From Aliigemmobacter aestuarii (GTDB lineage: Bacteria > Pseudomonadota > Alphaproteobacteria > Rhodobacterales > Rhodobacteraceae), in NCBI RefSeq assembly GCF_004799285.1, contig NZ_SSND01000001.1, forward strand, positions 1,550,001 to 1,614,000: DNA of 64,000 bases. The letters are read 5' to 3'. How positions within the stretch are numbered: position 1 is the first letter of the stretch; each line of letters starts with the position of its first letter. A program made the position numbers and the translations under genes. This document shows, in pieces, positions 45,173-54,250 of this stretch. The notes beneath the pieces were generated by a model. The model was not told the origin of the DNA and searched no databases. It saw only the letters and a program-made list of their open reading frames with translations.

Positions 45173-46755
45173 TCGGCGGCCAGCGGCAGGGGCCGGGCGA
45201 TATCCCGCCGCGGCGGGGCATCTGGCACCAGCGTCGCCAGAACCTCGGCCGTACCGATCACGCCCGGCACACCTGCGCCCGGATGCGTTCCGGCCCCGGC
45301 AAGGTAAAGCCCCGGCACCTCTTCCGAGATGTTGTGCGGCCGGAACCAGGCTGATTGCAGGATGCGCGGCTCCATCGAAAAGCCCGCGCCGAAGGGCGAA
45401 AGATAGCGGTCACGAAAGGTTTCGGGCGTGAAGACCAGGCTTTCCGTCACACGCTCGGCCAGCCCCGGCAGCAGCCGGGCTTCCAGCATGTCGAGCATCT
45501 TCTGCCGGTAGGGCTCGGCCTCGCGCTGCCAGTCGATGCCGTTGTCATGGCCCAGATGCGGCACCGGAGACAGCACATAGAACGTATCGTCCCCCTCGGG
45601 CGCGACAGACGGATCGGTGGCCGACGGGCGATGGACGTAAAGGCTCATGTCACCGGCCAGACGACCGGTCTGGAAGATGTCGCGGATATGGTCGCGATAC
45701 CGGGGCCCCACGACGATGGAATGATGGCCGACCTCGGGCCAAAGATCGCGGGTGCCTTTCGTGCCGAAGTACCAGACGAAAAGCCCCATCGACCAGCGCG
45801 CCCGTTTCAGTTTCGGCGTGGTCCAGCGGCGGCGGGGATGGTTGCGCAGAAGCCGGTCATAGGTATGGCCCGGATCGGCGTTCGACACGACAACGTCGGC
45901 AGGTTCCACCCGCCCGTCCGCCAGCCTGACACCCGCAGCCCGTCCGTTCGCGATCAGGATTTCATCCACTTCGGCGCCCTGCACCACCTGGCCGCCCTGA
46001 TCCTCGACCACACGCGCCATCGCCTGCGCGATGGCCTGCACGCCGCCCATGGCGTAATGCACGCCGAATGCCTTTTCCAGGTGACTTACAAGAATGTACA
46101 TCGAGGTGACGTGGAACGGATCGCCGCCGATGAACAGCGGATGGAACGACAGCGCGAACCGCAGTCGGGGGTCCTGCACACGCCGCGACGCATGGGCGTG
46201 AACCGACCGATCCGCCCTGAGCATGCCGAAGCGCGGCAGCACCTTCACCAGATCGGCCAGCCGGTGCATCGACCTGCGGCCCAGATCCTCGTAACCGAAC
46301 CAGTAGCGTTCCTCGCTGTCCTTCAGAAAGCGTTCATAGCCCGCCACGTCGCCGGGGCTGAGGCGCGCGACCTCGGCCCGCATCGCGGCATCGTCCTGAC
46401 GGGCGGTGAAGGTCGATCCGTCTTCCCACAGGATCCTGTAGAACGGGTCCATCGGCACCAGCGTCACGTCATCGTCGAACCGCCGCCCGCAGGCCGCCCA
46501 GAGTTCGCGCAGCCCCTGCGGCACGGTCACGATGGTCGGCCCAAGGTCAAACCGGTGGCCGCCCTGGCTGATCGACGACCCGCGCCCGCCCGGACGGTCC
46601 AGCCGGTCAAGGACGGTGACCTGCCATCCCTTAGCCCCCAGCCGCATGGCCGATGCCAGCCCGCCAAGCCCCGCGCCGATCACGATCGCCCGCCCCCTTC
46701 CGCTGGCCATGTTGCGGGAAGTGTCAATCGGAACGGGATTGCGATGCTGGGTCAT
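45169..46755 (-). CDS. crtI: Phytoene desaturase, 528 aa
   Basis: A CrtI-type FAD enzyme that desaturates phytoene, to neurosporene in the Rhodobacter pathway. FAD fold IVIGAGLGGLASAMRLGAKG near residues 24-43, LDRPGGRGSSISQGGHRFDLGPTIVT next, and the C-terminal GLYLAGAGTHPGAGVPGVIGTAEV. It is divergent from crtA, and a PpsR box lies 15 bases upstream of its ATG. Confidence 0.97.
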   Translation of the reverse strand: MTQHRNPVPIDTSRNMASGRGRAIVIGAGLGGLASAMRLGAKGWQVTVLDRLDRPGGRGSSISQGGHRFDLGPTIVTVPQGLRELWAACGRRFDDDVTLVPMDPFYRILWEDGSTFTARQDDAAMRAEVARLSPGDVAGYERFLKDSEERYWFGYEDLGRRSMHRLADLVKVLPRFGMLRADRSVHAHASRRVQDPRLRFALSFHPLFIGGDPFHVTSMYILVSHLEKAFGVHYAMGGVQAIAQAMARVVEDQGGQVVQGAEVDEILIANGRAAGVRLADGRVEPADVVVSNADPGHTYDRLLRNHPRRRWTTPKLKRARWSMGLFVWYFGTKGTRDLWPEVGHHSIVVGPRYRDHIRDIFQTGRLAGDMSLYVHRPSATDPSVAPEGDDTFYVLSPVPHLGHDNGIDWQREAEPYRQKMLDMLEARLLPGLAERVTESLVFTPETFRDRYLSPFGAGFSMEPRILQSAWFRPHNISEEVPGLYLAGAGTHPGAGVPGVIGTAEVLATLVPDAPPRRDIARPLPLAAE

Positions 46756-46770
46756 GATTTCAGTCTATAG

Positions 46771-46788
46771 TGTCCCGTTTGATTTACA
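46771..46788. promoter_or_regulatory. PpsR box upstream of crtI
   Basis: TGTCCCGTTTGATTTACA fits TGT-N12-ACA. It lies 15 bases upstream of crtI in the 130-base crtI/crtA gap. It is 59 bases from the crtA-side box, which is a long spacing like that known at crtA-crtI in Rhodobacter, where looping is proposed. Confidence 0.87.
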
Positions 46789-46847
46789 ACTGCGCATTTT
46801 AACCCAATAAATATGTGAATTTTGTTCTTTTTCCTGAGGGCTTCATG

Positions 46848-46865
46848 TGTAACATTGGCCTTACA
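46848..46865. promoter_or_regulatory. PpsR box upstream of crtA
   Basis: TGTAACATTGGCCTTACA fits TGT-N12-ACA. It ends 20 bases upstream of the proposed crtA start codon. AT-rich sequence lies between it and the crtI box. Confidence 0.87.
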
Positions 46866-46872
46866 CACGGCC

Positions 46873-46878
46873 GGAGGA
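46873..46878 (+). promoter_or_regulatory. Shine-Dalgarno GGAGGA that sets the ATT start of crtA
   Basis: GGAGGA is followed by 7 bases (CAGACTC) and then ATT at 46886. The spacing is ideal, and the codons that follow encode the conserved CrtA N-terminus. No other start codon fits this site. Confidence 0.7.
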
Positions 46879-46885
46879 CAGACTC

Positions 46886-47632
46886 ATTTCCGTTGCCACG
46901 CTCAGCCTGTTCCGTTTCGCATCCCTGCGCAGCCGCCTTTGGGTGATCGGACAGATGGCACTTGCCCGCCGCAGCGCGGCCTGGGCGGGCAGCGCCCGTT
47001 TCGTGAAGCTGTGCGGATCGGGATCGGGCGTGGGGTTCACGCCGCAGCCCAACTGGTCGGTCTGGGCAATCTTCGCAGTCTGGCCGGACGAGGCGCGGGC
47101 GCGCGAACACATTGACCGGCACCCGGTTTTCGCCCGCTGGCGCAGCCATGCCATCGAGGACTGGACGATCTTCCTGTCGCCGGTATCGGCCCGCGGCAGC
47201 TGGGGCGGGGTCAACCCGCTGATCGACCCGTCCGCGGAACGGGCATCGCGTACCGCAGGTCCGATCGCGGCGCTGACACGGGCGACTGTCAGGCCGCAGT
47301 TCGCCCTGGCCTTCTGGCGCCGGGTCCCCGACATTTCCAAGGTGATCGGATCGGATCCGAAGGTGCTGTTCAAGATCGGCATCGGCGAGGTGCCGTTGCT
47401 GCATCAGGTGACATTCTCGGTCTGGCCCGATGCCGAATCGATGGCAGCCTTCGCCCGCCAAATGGGGCCGCACGCGCGCGCGATGCAGGCGGTGCGCGAC
47501 GAGGGCTGGTTTTCGGAAGAGCTTTACGCGCGGTTCCGCGTGCTTGGCACCGCCGGTGCCTGGGGCGACAAGGATCCGCTGGCCGATGCCCTTGCCGGGG
47601 CCGCCGCCGCAGGCAGGAGGGACGCCGCATGA
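46886..47632 (+). CDS. crtA: Spheroidene monooxygenase, 248 aa
   Basis: CrtA oxidises spheroidene at C2 to spheroidenone when oxygen is present. The N-terminal frame (SVATLSLFRFASLRSRLWVIGQMALAR) matches the family's TLSLFRF...LW...GQM pattern, so translation must begin before it. In frame there is no ATG, GTG or TTG upstream; ATT at 46886 has GGAGGA 7 bases before it. GTG at 46943 would remove conserved residues. The stop overlaps the bchI start (ATGA). It heads crtA-bchI-bchD-bchO. Confidence 0.9.
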   Translation: MSVATLSLFRFASLRSRLWVIGQMALARRSAAWAGSARFVKLCGSGSGVGFTPQPNWSVWAIFAVWPDEARAREHIDRHPVFARWRSHAIEDWTIFLSPVSARGSWGGVNPLIDPSAERASRTAGPIAALTRATVRPQFALAFWRRVPDISKVIGSDPKVLFKIGIGEVPLLHQVTFSVWPDAESMAAFARQMGPHARAMQAVRDEGWFSEELYARFRVLGTAGAWGDKDPLADALAGAAAAGRRDAA

Positions 47633-48699
47633 CCATCCTTCACCGTGACCAGGGGCTTGCCCCGGCACAGCCGGCTACCCGCAGCCGCCCGCCGTTCCCC
47701 TTCACGGCGATCGTCGGGCAGGATGACATGCGCCTTGCCATGGTCCTGACGGCGATCGACCCCTCGATCGGGGGCGTGCTTGTGTTCGGCGACCGGGGCA
47801 CGGGGAAATCGACCGCCGTGCGCGGCCTTGCCGCCCTGCTGCCGCCGATCCGTGCGGTCCGGTCCTGCCCGGTCAACAGCGCGGATGCCTCGGCCTGCCC
47901 CGACTGGGCCGATATCCCCGATCCGTCCATCACCGAAAAACCCACGCCGGTGGTCGACCTGCCGTTGGGGGTCAGCGAGGATCGCGTGACCGGCGCGCTG
48001 GATGTGGAACGCGCCATCTCGCAAGGCGTCAAGGCATTCGAACCCGGCCTGCTGGCGCGGGCGAACCGCGGATACCTCTACATCGACGAGGTCAACCTGC
48101 TGGAGGATCACATCGTCGACCTGCTGCTGGATGTGGCGCAGTCGGGTGAGAATGTTGTCGAACGCGACGGGCTGTCGATCCGTCATCCGGCGCGTTTCGT
48201 GCTGGTCGGTTCGGGCAACCCCGAAGAGGGCGACCTGCGCCCGCAGTTGCTGGACCGTTTCGGCCTGTCGGTCGAGGTCCGTTCGCCGCGCGATATCGAG
48301 ACGCGGGTCGAGGTGGTCCTGCGCCGCGAGGCCTACGAGGCCGACCCGCTGGCCTTCGCGGCAAGCTGGGCCGAGGCCGAGGCCGATCTGCGCGCGACGA
48401 TCCTTCGGGCGCGGGCCGCATTGGCGCGCGTCCAGACACCCCGCGGCGTGCTGGAGGATTGCGCCGCCCTGTGCATCCGCCTTGGTTCGGACGGCGTACG
48501 CGGTGAACTGACGCTGCTGCGGGCGGCGCGCGCCCTTGCGGCCAGCGAAGGCGCCGAGGCGGTGACGCGCCAGCACCTTTGCCGTGTCGCGGGCATGTCG
48601 CTGGGCCACCGGCTGCGCCGCGACCCGCTGGATGAGGCCGGCGCGACCGACCGGGTGGCGCGTGCCGTTTCCGAAACCCTCGGCTGTCCCGAGATCTGA
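47629..48699 (+). CDS. bchI: Magnesium chelatase AAA+ subunit I, 356 aa
   Basis: BchI with BchD and BchH inserts Mg into protoporphyrin IX, the first committed step of bacteriochlorophyll synthesis. Walker A is FGDRGTGKSTAVRGLAALLP, Walker B is GYLYIDEVNLLEDHIVDLLLD, and sensor/Arg-finger residues lie in GNPEEGDLRPQLLDRFGL. The length matches the family (about 350 aa). The start overlaps the crtA stop by ATGA. Confidence 0.97.
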   Translation: MTILHRDQGLAPAQPATRSRPPFPFTAIVGQDDMRLAMVLTAIDPSIGGVLVFGDRGTGKSTAVRGLAALLPPIRAVRSCPVNSADASACPDWADIPDPSITEKPTPVVDLPLGVSEDRVTGALDVERAISQGVKAFEPGLLARANRGYLYIDEVNLLEDHIVDLLLDVAQSGENVVERDGLSIRHPARFVLVGSGNPEEGDLRPQLLDRFGLSVEVRSPRDIETRVEVVLRREAYEADPLAFAASWAEAEADLRATILRARAALARVQTPRGVLEDCAALCIRLGSDGVRGELTLLRAARALAASEGAEAVTRQHLCRVAGMSLGHRLRRDPLDEAGATDRVARAVSETLGCPEI

Positions 48700-48700
48700 G

Positions 48701-50368
48701 ATGACCGCCTGGGCCCGCCTCGACCTGGCCCTGCGCGTGCTGGCCATCGATCCGGCGGGCATCGGCGGGCTATGGCTGCGCGGCCGCGCCGGGCCCGTCC
48801 GCGACATCGCCTCAAGGGCCATCGCGGCGGCTCCGTTCGACAGGCCGCAGCGGCGGCTGTCACTGGCCGTGGACGATGCAGCCCTGCTGGGCGGCCTTGA
48901 TCCGGTGGCGACACTGGCGCAGGGCCATCCGGTGCGACGCGAGGGGATTCTGGCAAGCCCGTCCATCCTTGTCCTGCCGATGGCCGAGGCCGCGCCCCCC
49001 GCGCTTGTCGCGCGGCTGGCACAGGCGCTGGACCGAGGGCTTCATGGCCTGATCGCGCTGGACGAAGCCGCGGAGGACGGCGAGGGCATCGCACCCGCGC
49101 TGGCCGACAGGCTGGGTCTGTTCGTCCATCTGGAAGGAGAACGCGCGCCGGCGCGCGCACCCGAACCGATCGCGGCTGCGGATCTGGCGCGCGCCCGCGA
49201 ACGCCTGCCGAATGTTGCCTGCCCGGCCGAAGGCATCAGCGCCCTTGTCATCGCTGCGGCGCGCATGGGGATCGCGTCTGACCGGGCCGTGATCGCTTGC
49301 GTGCGGATCGCGCGTGCGCTTGCCGCGCTTGAGGGGCGCGACGTCGTCACCGACGAGGATCTGGCGCAGGCGGCGGGCCTTGGCCTGACCCATCGCGCGA
49401 TGACCGAGGCAGAACCGGATGCCCCGCAGGACCCTGCCGAGCCTCCGGCCGACGATCCGCCGCCCGACGATGACGCTGCGGAAACCGCACCGGGAGAGGT
49501 GCAGGCCCTGTCCGACCGGCTGGTCGATGCCGCCAGCGCTGCCCTGCCGCCTGACATCCTTGACCGTCTGGCCGCCGCACGGGCGGCGCGCGCCGCGCGC
49601 GGAACCGGCGGGACCGGGTCCGCCAAGGCGGGGAACCGCCGGGGCAGGCCGCTGCCGTCGCGGGCCGGGCGCCTGGACGGACGATCGCGGCTCGACCTGG
49701 TGGCGACATTGCGCGCCGCGGCACCGTGGCAGCCGCTGCGGCGTCGCGAGGCCGCAGGCGGGCCCGATCGGGCGCTGCTGGTCCGTCCTGCCGACCTGCG
49801 GTTGCGGCGGTTCCGCGAAATCTCGGACCGGGTGCTGATCTTTGTGGTCGATGCGTCAGGGTCGTCGGCGGTGGCCAGGCTGGCCGAGGCGAAAGGCGCG
49901 GTGGAACTCTTGCTGGCGCAGGCCTACAGCCGCCGCGATCATGTGGCCCTTGTGGTGGTGCGGGGGATGCAGGCGGAACTGGTGCTGCCCCCCACGCGCA
50001 GCCTTGTGCAGACAAAGACGCGGTTGCGCGGCCTGCCTGGCGGTGGCGGAACGCCGCTGGCCTCGGGTCTTTCGGTGGCTCTGGGGTGCGCCCTGCGGGC
50101 CCGGCGTCAGGGCATGACGCCAAGCCTTGCGCTGCTGACCGACGGGCGCGGCAACATCGCGCTGGACGGGCGGGCCGACCGACCGCAAGCGCAGGCCGAT
50201 GCCGAGGAGCTGGCGCGCGCCATCCGTGCCGCGGGAATCACCGGGGTCGTCCTGGATGTGGCCAACCGCCCGCAACCCGCGCTTGCGGCGCTGTCGCGCC
50301 TGATGGACAGCCGCTATGTGCCCTTGCCGCGCGCGGATGCACGGCAGATCGCGGCGACCTTGGGCTGA
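48701..50368 (+). CDS. bchD: Magnesium chelatase subunit D, 555 aa
   Basis: BchD is the platform subunit of Mg chelatase. The N-terminal half is a degenerate AAA+ domain without Walker motifs. A Pro/Asp-rich acidic linker follows (DPAEPPADDPPPDDDAAE, about residues 243-260). The C-terminal integrin I domain has the metal motif DASGSS (DxSxS) and GGGGTPLASGL. The ATG at 48701 lies one base after the bchI stop. Confidence 0.96.
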   Translation: MTAWARLDLALRVLAIDPAGIGGLWLRGRAGPVRDIASRAIAAAPFDRPQRRLSLAVDDAALLGGLDPVATLAQGHPVRREGILASPSILVLPMAEAAPPALVARLAQALDRGLHGLIALDEAAEDGEGIAPALADRLGLFVHLEGERAPARAPEPIAAADLARARERLPNVACPAEGISALVIAAARMGIASDRAVIACVRIARALAALEGRDVVTDEDLAQAAGLGLTHRAMTEAEPDAPQDPAEPPADDPPPDDDAAETAPGEVQALSDRLVDAASAALPPDILDRLAAARAARAARGTGGTGSAKAGNRRGRPLPSRAGRLDGRSRLDLVATLRAAAPWQPLRRREAAGGPDRALLVRPADLRLRRFREISDRVLIFVVDASGSSAVARLAEAKGAVELLLAQAYSRRDHVALVVVRGMQAELVLPPTRSLVQTKTRLRGLPGGGGTPLASGLSVALGCALRARRQGMTPSLALLTDGRGNIALDGRADRPQAQADAEELARAIRAAGITGVVLDVANRPQPALAALSRLMDSRYVPLPRADARQIAATLG

Positions 50369-50370
50369 CG

Positions 50371-51234
50371 ATGAACCCGCTGCGGCTTCCTCCGGACTGG
50401 CCCTATCGCGACGCGGCGCTGAGCCTGCGCGTGGGCCGGTTGCGTCACTGGCTGATCGATACCGGCCCGCGCGATGCGCCCGTGCTTGTGCTGCTGCACG
50501 GAACCGGGGCCAGCGGGCACAGCTTTCACCGCACGATTCCCGGTCTTGCCGAACGCTGGCGCGTGATCGTGCCAGATCTGCCGGGGCAGGGCTGCACCAT
50601 CAGCCCCGGTTTCCGCCGCCTTGGCCTGGACGAGATGGCCGAGGACCTGTGGGCGCTGTGCGATGCGCTGAAGGTGGCGCCCGAGGCCGTGATCGGCCAT
50701 TCCGCCGGGGCCGCGATCGGCCTGCGCATGGCCGAGATGCGCCCGATCCCGCTGGGTGTCATCGGGTTGAACGCGGCACTGGGGGAATTCGAGGGGGCCG
50801 CGGGCCTGCTGTTTCCGCTGCTGGCAAGGGGCCTTGCCAGCCTGCCGATGGCGGCGGGCGCGATGGCCGCGCTTTGGGGCAGGCCCAACACGGTGAACCG
50901 CATCCTTGCGGGCACGGGATCACCGCTCGATCCGGAAGGACGGGCGATGTACCTGCGGCTGGTGCGCGACCCCGATCATGTGACGGGCACTTTGGGCATG
51001 ATGGCGCAATGGCGGTTGCAGGGGCTTCTGTCGCGCCTGCCCGCGATGGCCTTTCCCGTTTGCCTGATCGCCTCGGAAGGCGATCGCGCCGTGCCGCCGC
51101 AGGTGTCGGTGGATGCCGCGCGCAGGATGCCGCAGGCGCGCGTCGTCCTGCTGCCGAAACTTGGCCACCTTGCGCATGAAGAGGCCCCGGACGGCCTGTC
51201 AGGCGAGATTCTCGGCTGTCTGTCCCAAAGGTGA
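50371..51234 (+). CDS. bchO: Alpha/beta hydrolase BchO, 287 aa
   Basis: A putative Mg-chelatase-associated alpha/beta hydrolase found next to bchID in purple bacteria; its reaction is unknown. LLHGTGASGHSFHRTIPGLA holds the oxyanion loop, the nucleophile elbow is IGHSAGAAIGLRMAE, and the catalytic His lies in LGHLAHEEAPDG. Starts 2 bases after bchD. Its 3' end overlaps idi by 36 bases in opposite orientation. Confidence 0.93.
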   Translation: MNPLRLPPDWPYRDAALSLRVGRLRHWLIDTGPRDAPVLVLLHGTGASGHSFHRTIPGLAERWRVIVPDLPGQGCTISPGFRRLGLDEMAEDLWALCDALKVAPEAVIGHSAGAAIGLRMAEMRPIPLGVIGLNAALGEFEGAAGLLFPLLARGLASLPMAAGAMAALWGRPNTVNRILAGTGSPLDPEGRAMYLRLVRDPDHVTGTLGMMAQWRLQGLLSRLPAMAFPVCLIASEGDRAVPPQVSVDAARRMPQARVVLLPKLGHLAHEEAPDGLSGEILGCLSQR

Positions 51235-51777
51235 ACCGGCAAAGATCATGTCGGCATGGTCCTGCAGGTAGATGCGCAGCCAGGGTGTGAACATCTGCGG
51301 ATGCCGCGCGATCTGCGCCCGCAGATCGGCCAGCGACACCCAGCGGACCGCCTGAACCTCGGCCGGGTCCAGCGACATCGCCATCTGCGGTGGGGCCTCG
51401 GCCACGAAGACCTCGACCAGTTCATGTTCGATCAGGGGTTCGCGGACGCCCGGCACATCGGCCCGGTATTCGACCTGCCCGACATGCCGCAGGTCAAGCC
51501 CGGCGATTCCCAGTTCCTCGGCCAACCTGCGCCCGGCGCAATCGGCGGCGTGTTCGCCCCAATGCGGATGGGTGCAGCAGGTGTTCGCCCAGAGTCCGGG
51601 CGTGTGATACTTCCCCGCCGCGCGCTGCTGGATCAGGATCCGGTCGCCACGCAGGACAAAGACCGATATCGCCGGATGGCGCAGGCCCTGCCGATGCACG
51701 GCCAACTTGCCGGTCGGGCGCAGGACGCCGGATGCATCCCAGGCCGGGATCGGCGTGTCGGCAGGCTGTTCCGTCAT
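51199..51777 (-). CDS. idi: Isopentenyl-diphosphate delta-isomerase (type I, Nudix), 192 aa
   Basis: Interconverts IPP and DMAPP for prenyl synthesis. The metal-site Cys/His are in NTCCTHPHWGE and the Nudix box is GEHAADCAGRRLAEELGI. LFHRRxxxKYHTPGLWAN appears as IQQRAAGKYHTPGLWAN. ATG at 51777 overlaps the bchP stop (ATGA); ATG at 51783 is an alternative. A C-terminal tail of about 10 residues (GSPLGQTAENLA) extends past the usual end and overlaps bchO. Confidence 0.96.
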   Translation of the reverse strand: MTEQPADTPIPAWDASGVLRPTGKLAVHRQGLRHPAISVFVLRGDRILIQQRAAGKYHTPGLWANTCCTHPHWGEHAADCAGRRLAEELGIAGLDLRHVGQVEYRADVPGVREPLIEHELVEVFVAEAPPQMAMSLDPAEVQAVRWVSLADLRAQIARHPQMFTPWLRIYLQDHADMIFAGSPLGQTAENLA

Positions 51778-52961
51778 GACCATTTCGGCGACACAACTCC
51801 CATCAGGTGCATCAGGTTCTTTACCCCGATCTTCAGATGCGCCAGCGGGCGGGCGGCCACCAGCTTCTTGTTCATGTAAGCCTCGAACGTCAGGCGCTGC
51901 ACGTCGATGTCATGGCACAGGCTGACAAACCGTTCGCGGCGGTCATCGTTGCGATAATAGGCATCCTGCATCGACCGCAAGACCTTGAACACCGTGCCAT
52001 GCTCTTTCAGGAACATCTTGCGCGCGCGCTTCAGGTCAGCGGGGTTGCCCGACCGCAGGAAGGCCTGCGCCGCGGTCGCCGCAGCCCGTCCACCGGCCAT
52101 CGCGTAATAGATCCCTTCGCCCGAGGACGGCGCGACCACGCCGGCCGCATCGCCCGCCAGCACGACATCGCGGCCGTTTTCCCACCGGTCGAGCGGCTTG
52201 AGCGGGATCGGCGCGCCTTCCTTGCGAATCGTTTCGCAGCCGGAAAGGCCCGACATCGCGCGCAGGTCGGCGGTGGCCTTCTTCAGATCCACATCGGCCA
52301 CCTCGGTCCCCATCCCGACCGAGGCCTTGTCGCCATGCGGAAAGACCCAGCCATAGAAATCGGGGCTGATCCGACCGTCATAGACGACGTCGCAGCGCGC
52401 CGGATCATAGCTGGCATTGGCAGGCGGCGCCTTGATGATCTCGTGATAGGCGATGACATAGGGGATACGGTCGCCGCCGGGCACCTCGGCCCGCGCCACG
52501 CCGGATTTCGCGCCATCGGCCCCGATCACGACTCGCGCCGTCGTGCGCATTTCCTCGCCCGTGGTCTTGCCGCGCCAGATCACATGCGTGCCCCCGGCAT
52601 CGCGTTCGATCCTCAGGAACGTGCCGGTCAGCCGATCCGCCCCCACCATCCGCGCCCGGTCGCGCAGGAATTCGTCGAAATCCTCGCGGTCGACCATGCC
52701 GACATAGCCGCCATCGATGTGGATATCCACTGCGCGCCCGGTGGGCGAGATCATCCTTGCGGTGCCGATGCGGGCAACGATCAGATGGTCGGGGATATCG
52801 AAATCGGCGATCAGCCGGGGCGGGATCGCCCCGCCGCAAGGCTTGATCCGCCCCGCCCGGTCCAGAAGCGCCACGCGATAGCCCGCGCGGGCCAGATCCT
52901 CGGCGGCGGTGGCGCCCGACGGGCCGCCGCCCACGATGAAGGCGTCGTAGATCATCGTCAT
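51774..52961 (-). CDS. bchP: Geranylgeranyl diphosphate/bacteriochlorophyll reductase, 395 aa
   Basis: BchP reduces the geranylgeranyl tail of bacteriochlorophyll to phytyl in three steps. The N-terminal FAD fold is DAFIVGGGPSGATAAEDLARAGY; the family stretch RIKPCGGAIPPRLIADFD follows, and GDAAGVVAPSSGEGIYYAM is the second FAD site. Length matches (about 390 aa). The start overlaps the preceding gene's stop by ATGA. Confidence 0.96.
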   Translation of the reverse strand: MTMIYDAFIVGGGPSGATAAEDLARAGYRVALLDRAGRIKPCGGAIPPRLIADFDIPDHLIVARIGTARMISPTGRAVDIHIDGGYVGMVDREDFDEFLRDRARMVGADRLTGTFLRIERDAGGTHVIWRGKTTGEEMRTTARVVIGADGAKSGVARAEVPGGDRIPYVIAYHEIIKAPPANASYDPARCDVVYDGRISPDFYGWVFPHGDKASVGMGTEVADVDLKKATADLRAMSGLSGCETIRKEGAPIPLKPLDRWENGRDVVLAGDAAGVVAPSSGEGIYYAMAGGRAAATAAQAFLRSGNPADLKRARKMFLKEHGTVFKVLRSMQDAYYRNDDRRERFVSLCHDIDVQRLTFEAYMNKKLVAARPLAHLKIGVKNLMHLMGVVSPKWS

Positions 52962-54250
52962 TCTCCCGGCACGGCAAGGCCCGACGCCACGGGGCGACGG
53001 CCTGGCATGGTTTCAATCACTTTCAGCGCGATGATGGCCGAGATCACGAACAGGGCCGCCTCGAACCCGAATGTCAGGCCAAAGGCCTGGGCGTCCGGCA
53101 GGGCCTGGCGCGCCAGATCCACCAGAACCGCGCCGGTCAGCCCGCCAAAACCCGCCGCGACGGCCTGCGCCGCCCCCCACAGGCCCATCCGCGTGCCCTC
53201 GCGCGCGTCGCGGCCCTGCCCGGCCAGCGCCATCATCGACCCGATCGCCGCGACCGCGAACATGCCGTTGAAGAAGCCCATCGCGACCACCATCGGCACG
53301 AACAGCGCGCCATTCGTCTGGCCCGTCGCGATGATCGCCGCCAGCGCCGCGGCCGACCCCATGCAGCCGGTCGCCACCCACAGCCTCAGGCTGCCGATGC
53401 GGAAGCCGGTCGACAGCACGCCGACCAACGCCATCCCGAGGAAAACGCCGCCATTCTGCGCGCCCGAAAGCTTGGTGGATTCGCCCGGCGTGAAGCCGAA
53501 GACCAGCCCGGCATAGGGTTCCAGGATCAGCTCCTGCATGAAATAGGCGGTCATCGACAGGAAGACGAACAGGGTAAAGTTGCGCGCCCGCCGTTCGGCC
53601 CAGATTTCGGCGATGCCCTGCCGGAATGGCATTGGTTCCGGCTCGCGCCCGGCGATGACGCGCGCCTCGATCCCGGCGATGGCCAGCATTGTCAGGATCA
53701 GCGCGCCAATCGTGACCGCGCCCACCACCTGCATCAGCCTCAAGGGCGTGTAAGGGTCAAGGAAATGGCCCGCCGTGGCCGCCGTGGCCGCAATGCCGAA
53801 GATCATCATCAGCCATGTGATCGTTGCCGCGGCCGCCCGGCGGCGCGGGGCGGTCGCCGTGGCCAACAGCGCCAGAAGCGAGGTGCCCGACGCCCCCACG
53901 CCAACGCCGATCATCCCGTAGGCCAGCACCGACAGGATCAGACCGGCCGTGCGCGCATGGGCCATCCACAGGACCGCCAGCGCGGCAAGGAAGGCGCCCG
54001 CCGCCAGGACCGCCATGCCGCCGATGATGAACCTTGTGCGGTTGCCCTTGGTATCCGACCGGAAACCCCAGTTCGGCCGCGTGATCTGGATGCCGTAGTG
54101 GAAGGCGACCAGAAGACCGGGCAGGACGGCGGGCAGCGCCAGTTCCACCACCATCAGGCGGTTCAATGTCGATGTCATCAGCACGACAATCGCGCCAAAG
54201 CACATCTGCACCAGACCGAGGCGGATGATCTGGACCCATGAAAGCGTCAT
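52958..54250 (-). CDS. PucC/LhaA-family major facilitator protein (Bch2/ORF428 type), 430 aa
   Basis: A twelve-helix MFS protein of the PucC family, which helps assemble light-harvesting complexes or carry bacteriochlorophyll. The start SWVQIIRLGLVQMCFGAIVVLMTSTLNRLMVVEL is the family's, and GIQITRPNWGFRSDTKGNRTRFI the typical loop. The position between bchG and bchP is the R. capsulatus ORF428 position. I chose ATG at 54250 (ATGA with bchG stop); the frame to 54928 is a shadow of bchG. Confidence 0.92.
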   Translation of the reverse strand: MTLSWVQIIRLGLVQMCFGAIVVLMTSTLNRLMVVELALPAVLPGLLVAFHYGIQITRPNWGFRSDTKGNRTRFIIGGMAVLAAGAFLAALAVLWMAHARTAGLILSVLAYGMIGVGVGASGTSLLALLATATAPRRRAAAATITWLMMIFGIAATAATAGHFLDPYTPLRLMQVVGAVTIGALILTMLAIAGIEARVIAGREPEPMPFRQGIAEIWAERRARNFTLFVFLSMTAYFMQELILEPYAGLVFGFTPGESTKLSGAQNGGVFLGMALVGVLSTGFRIGSLRLWVATGCMGSAAALAAIIATGQTNGALFVPMVVAMGFFNGMFAVAAIGSMMALAGQGRDAREGTRMGLWGAAQAVAAGFGGLTGAVLVDLARQALPDAQAFGLTFGFEAALFVISAIIALKVIETMPGRRPVASGLAVPGE

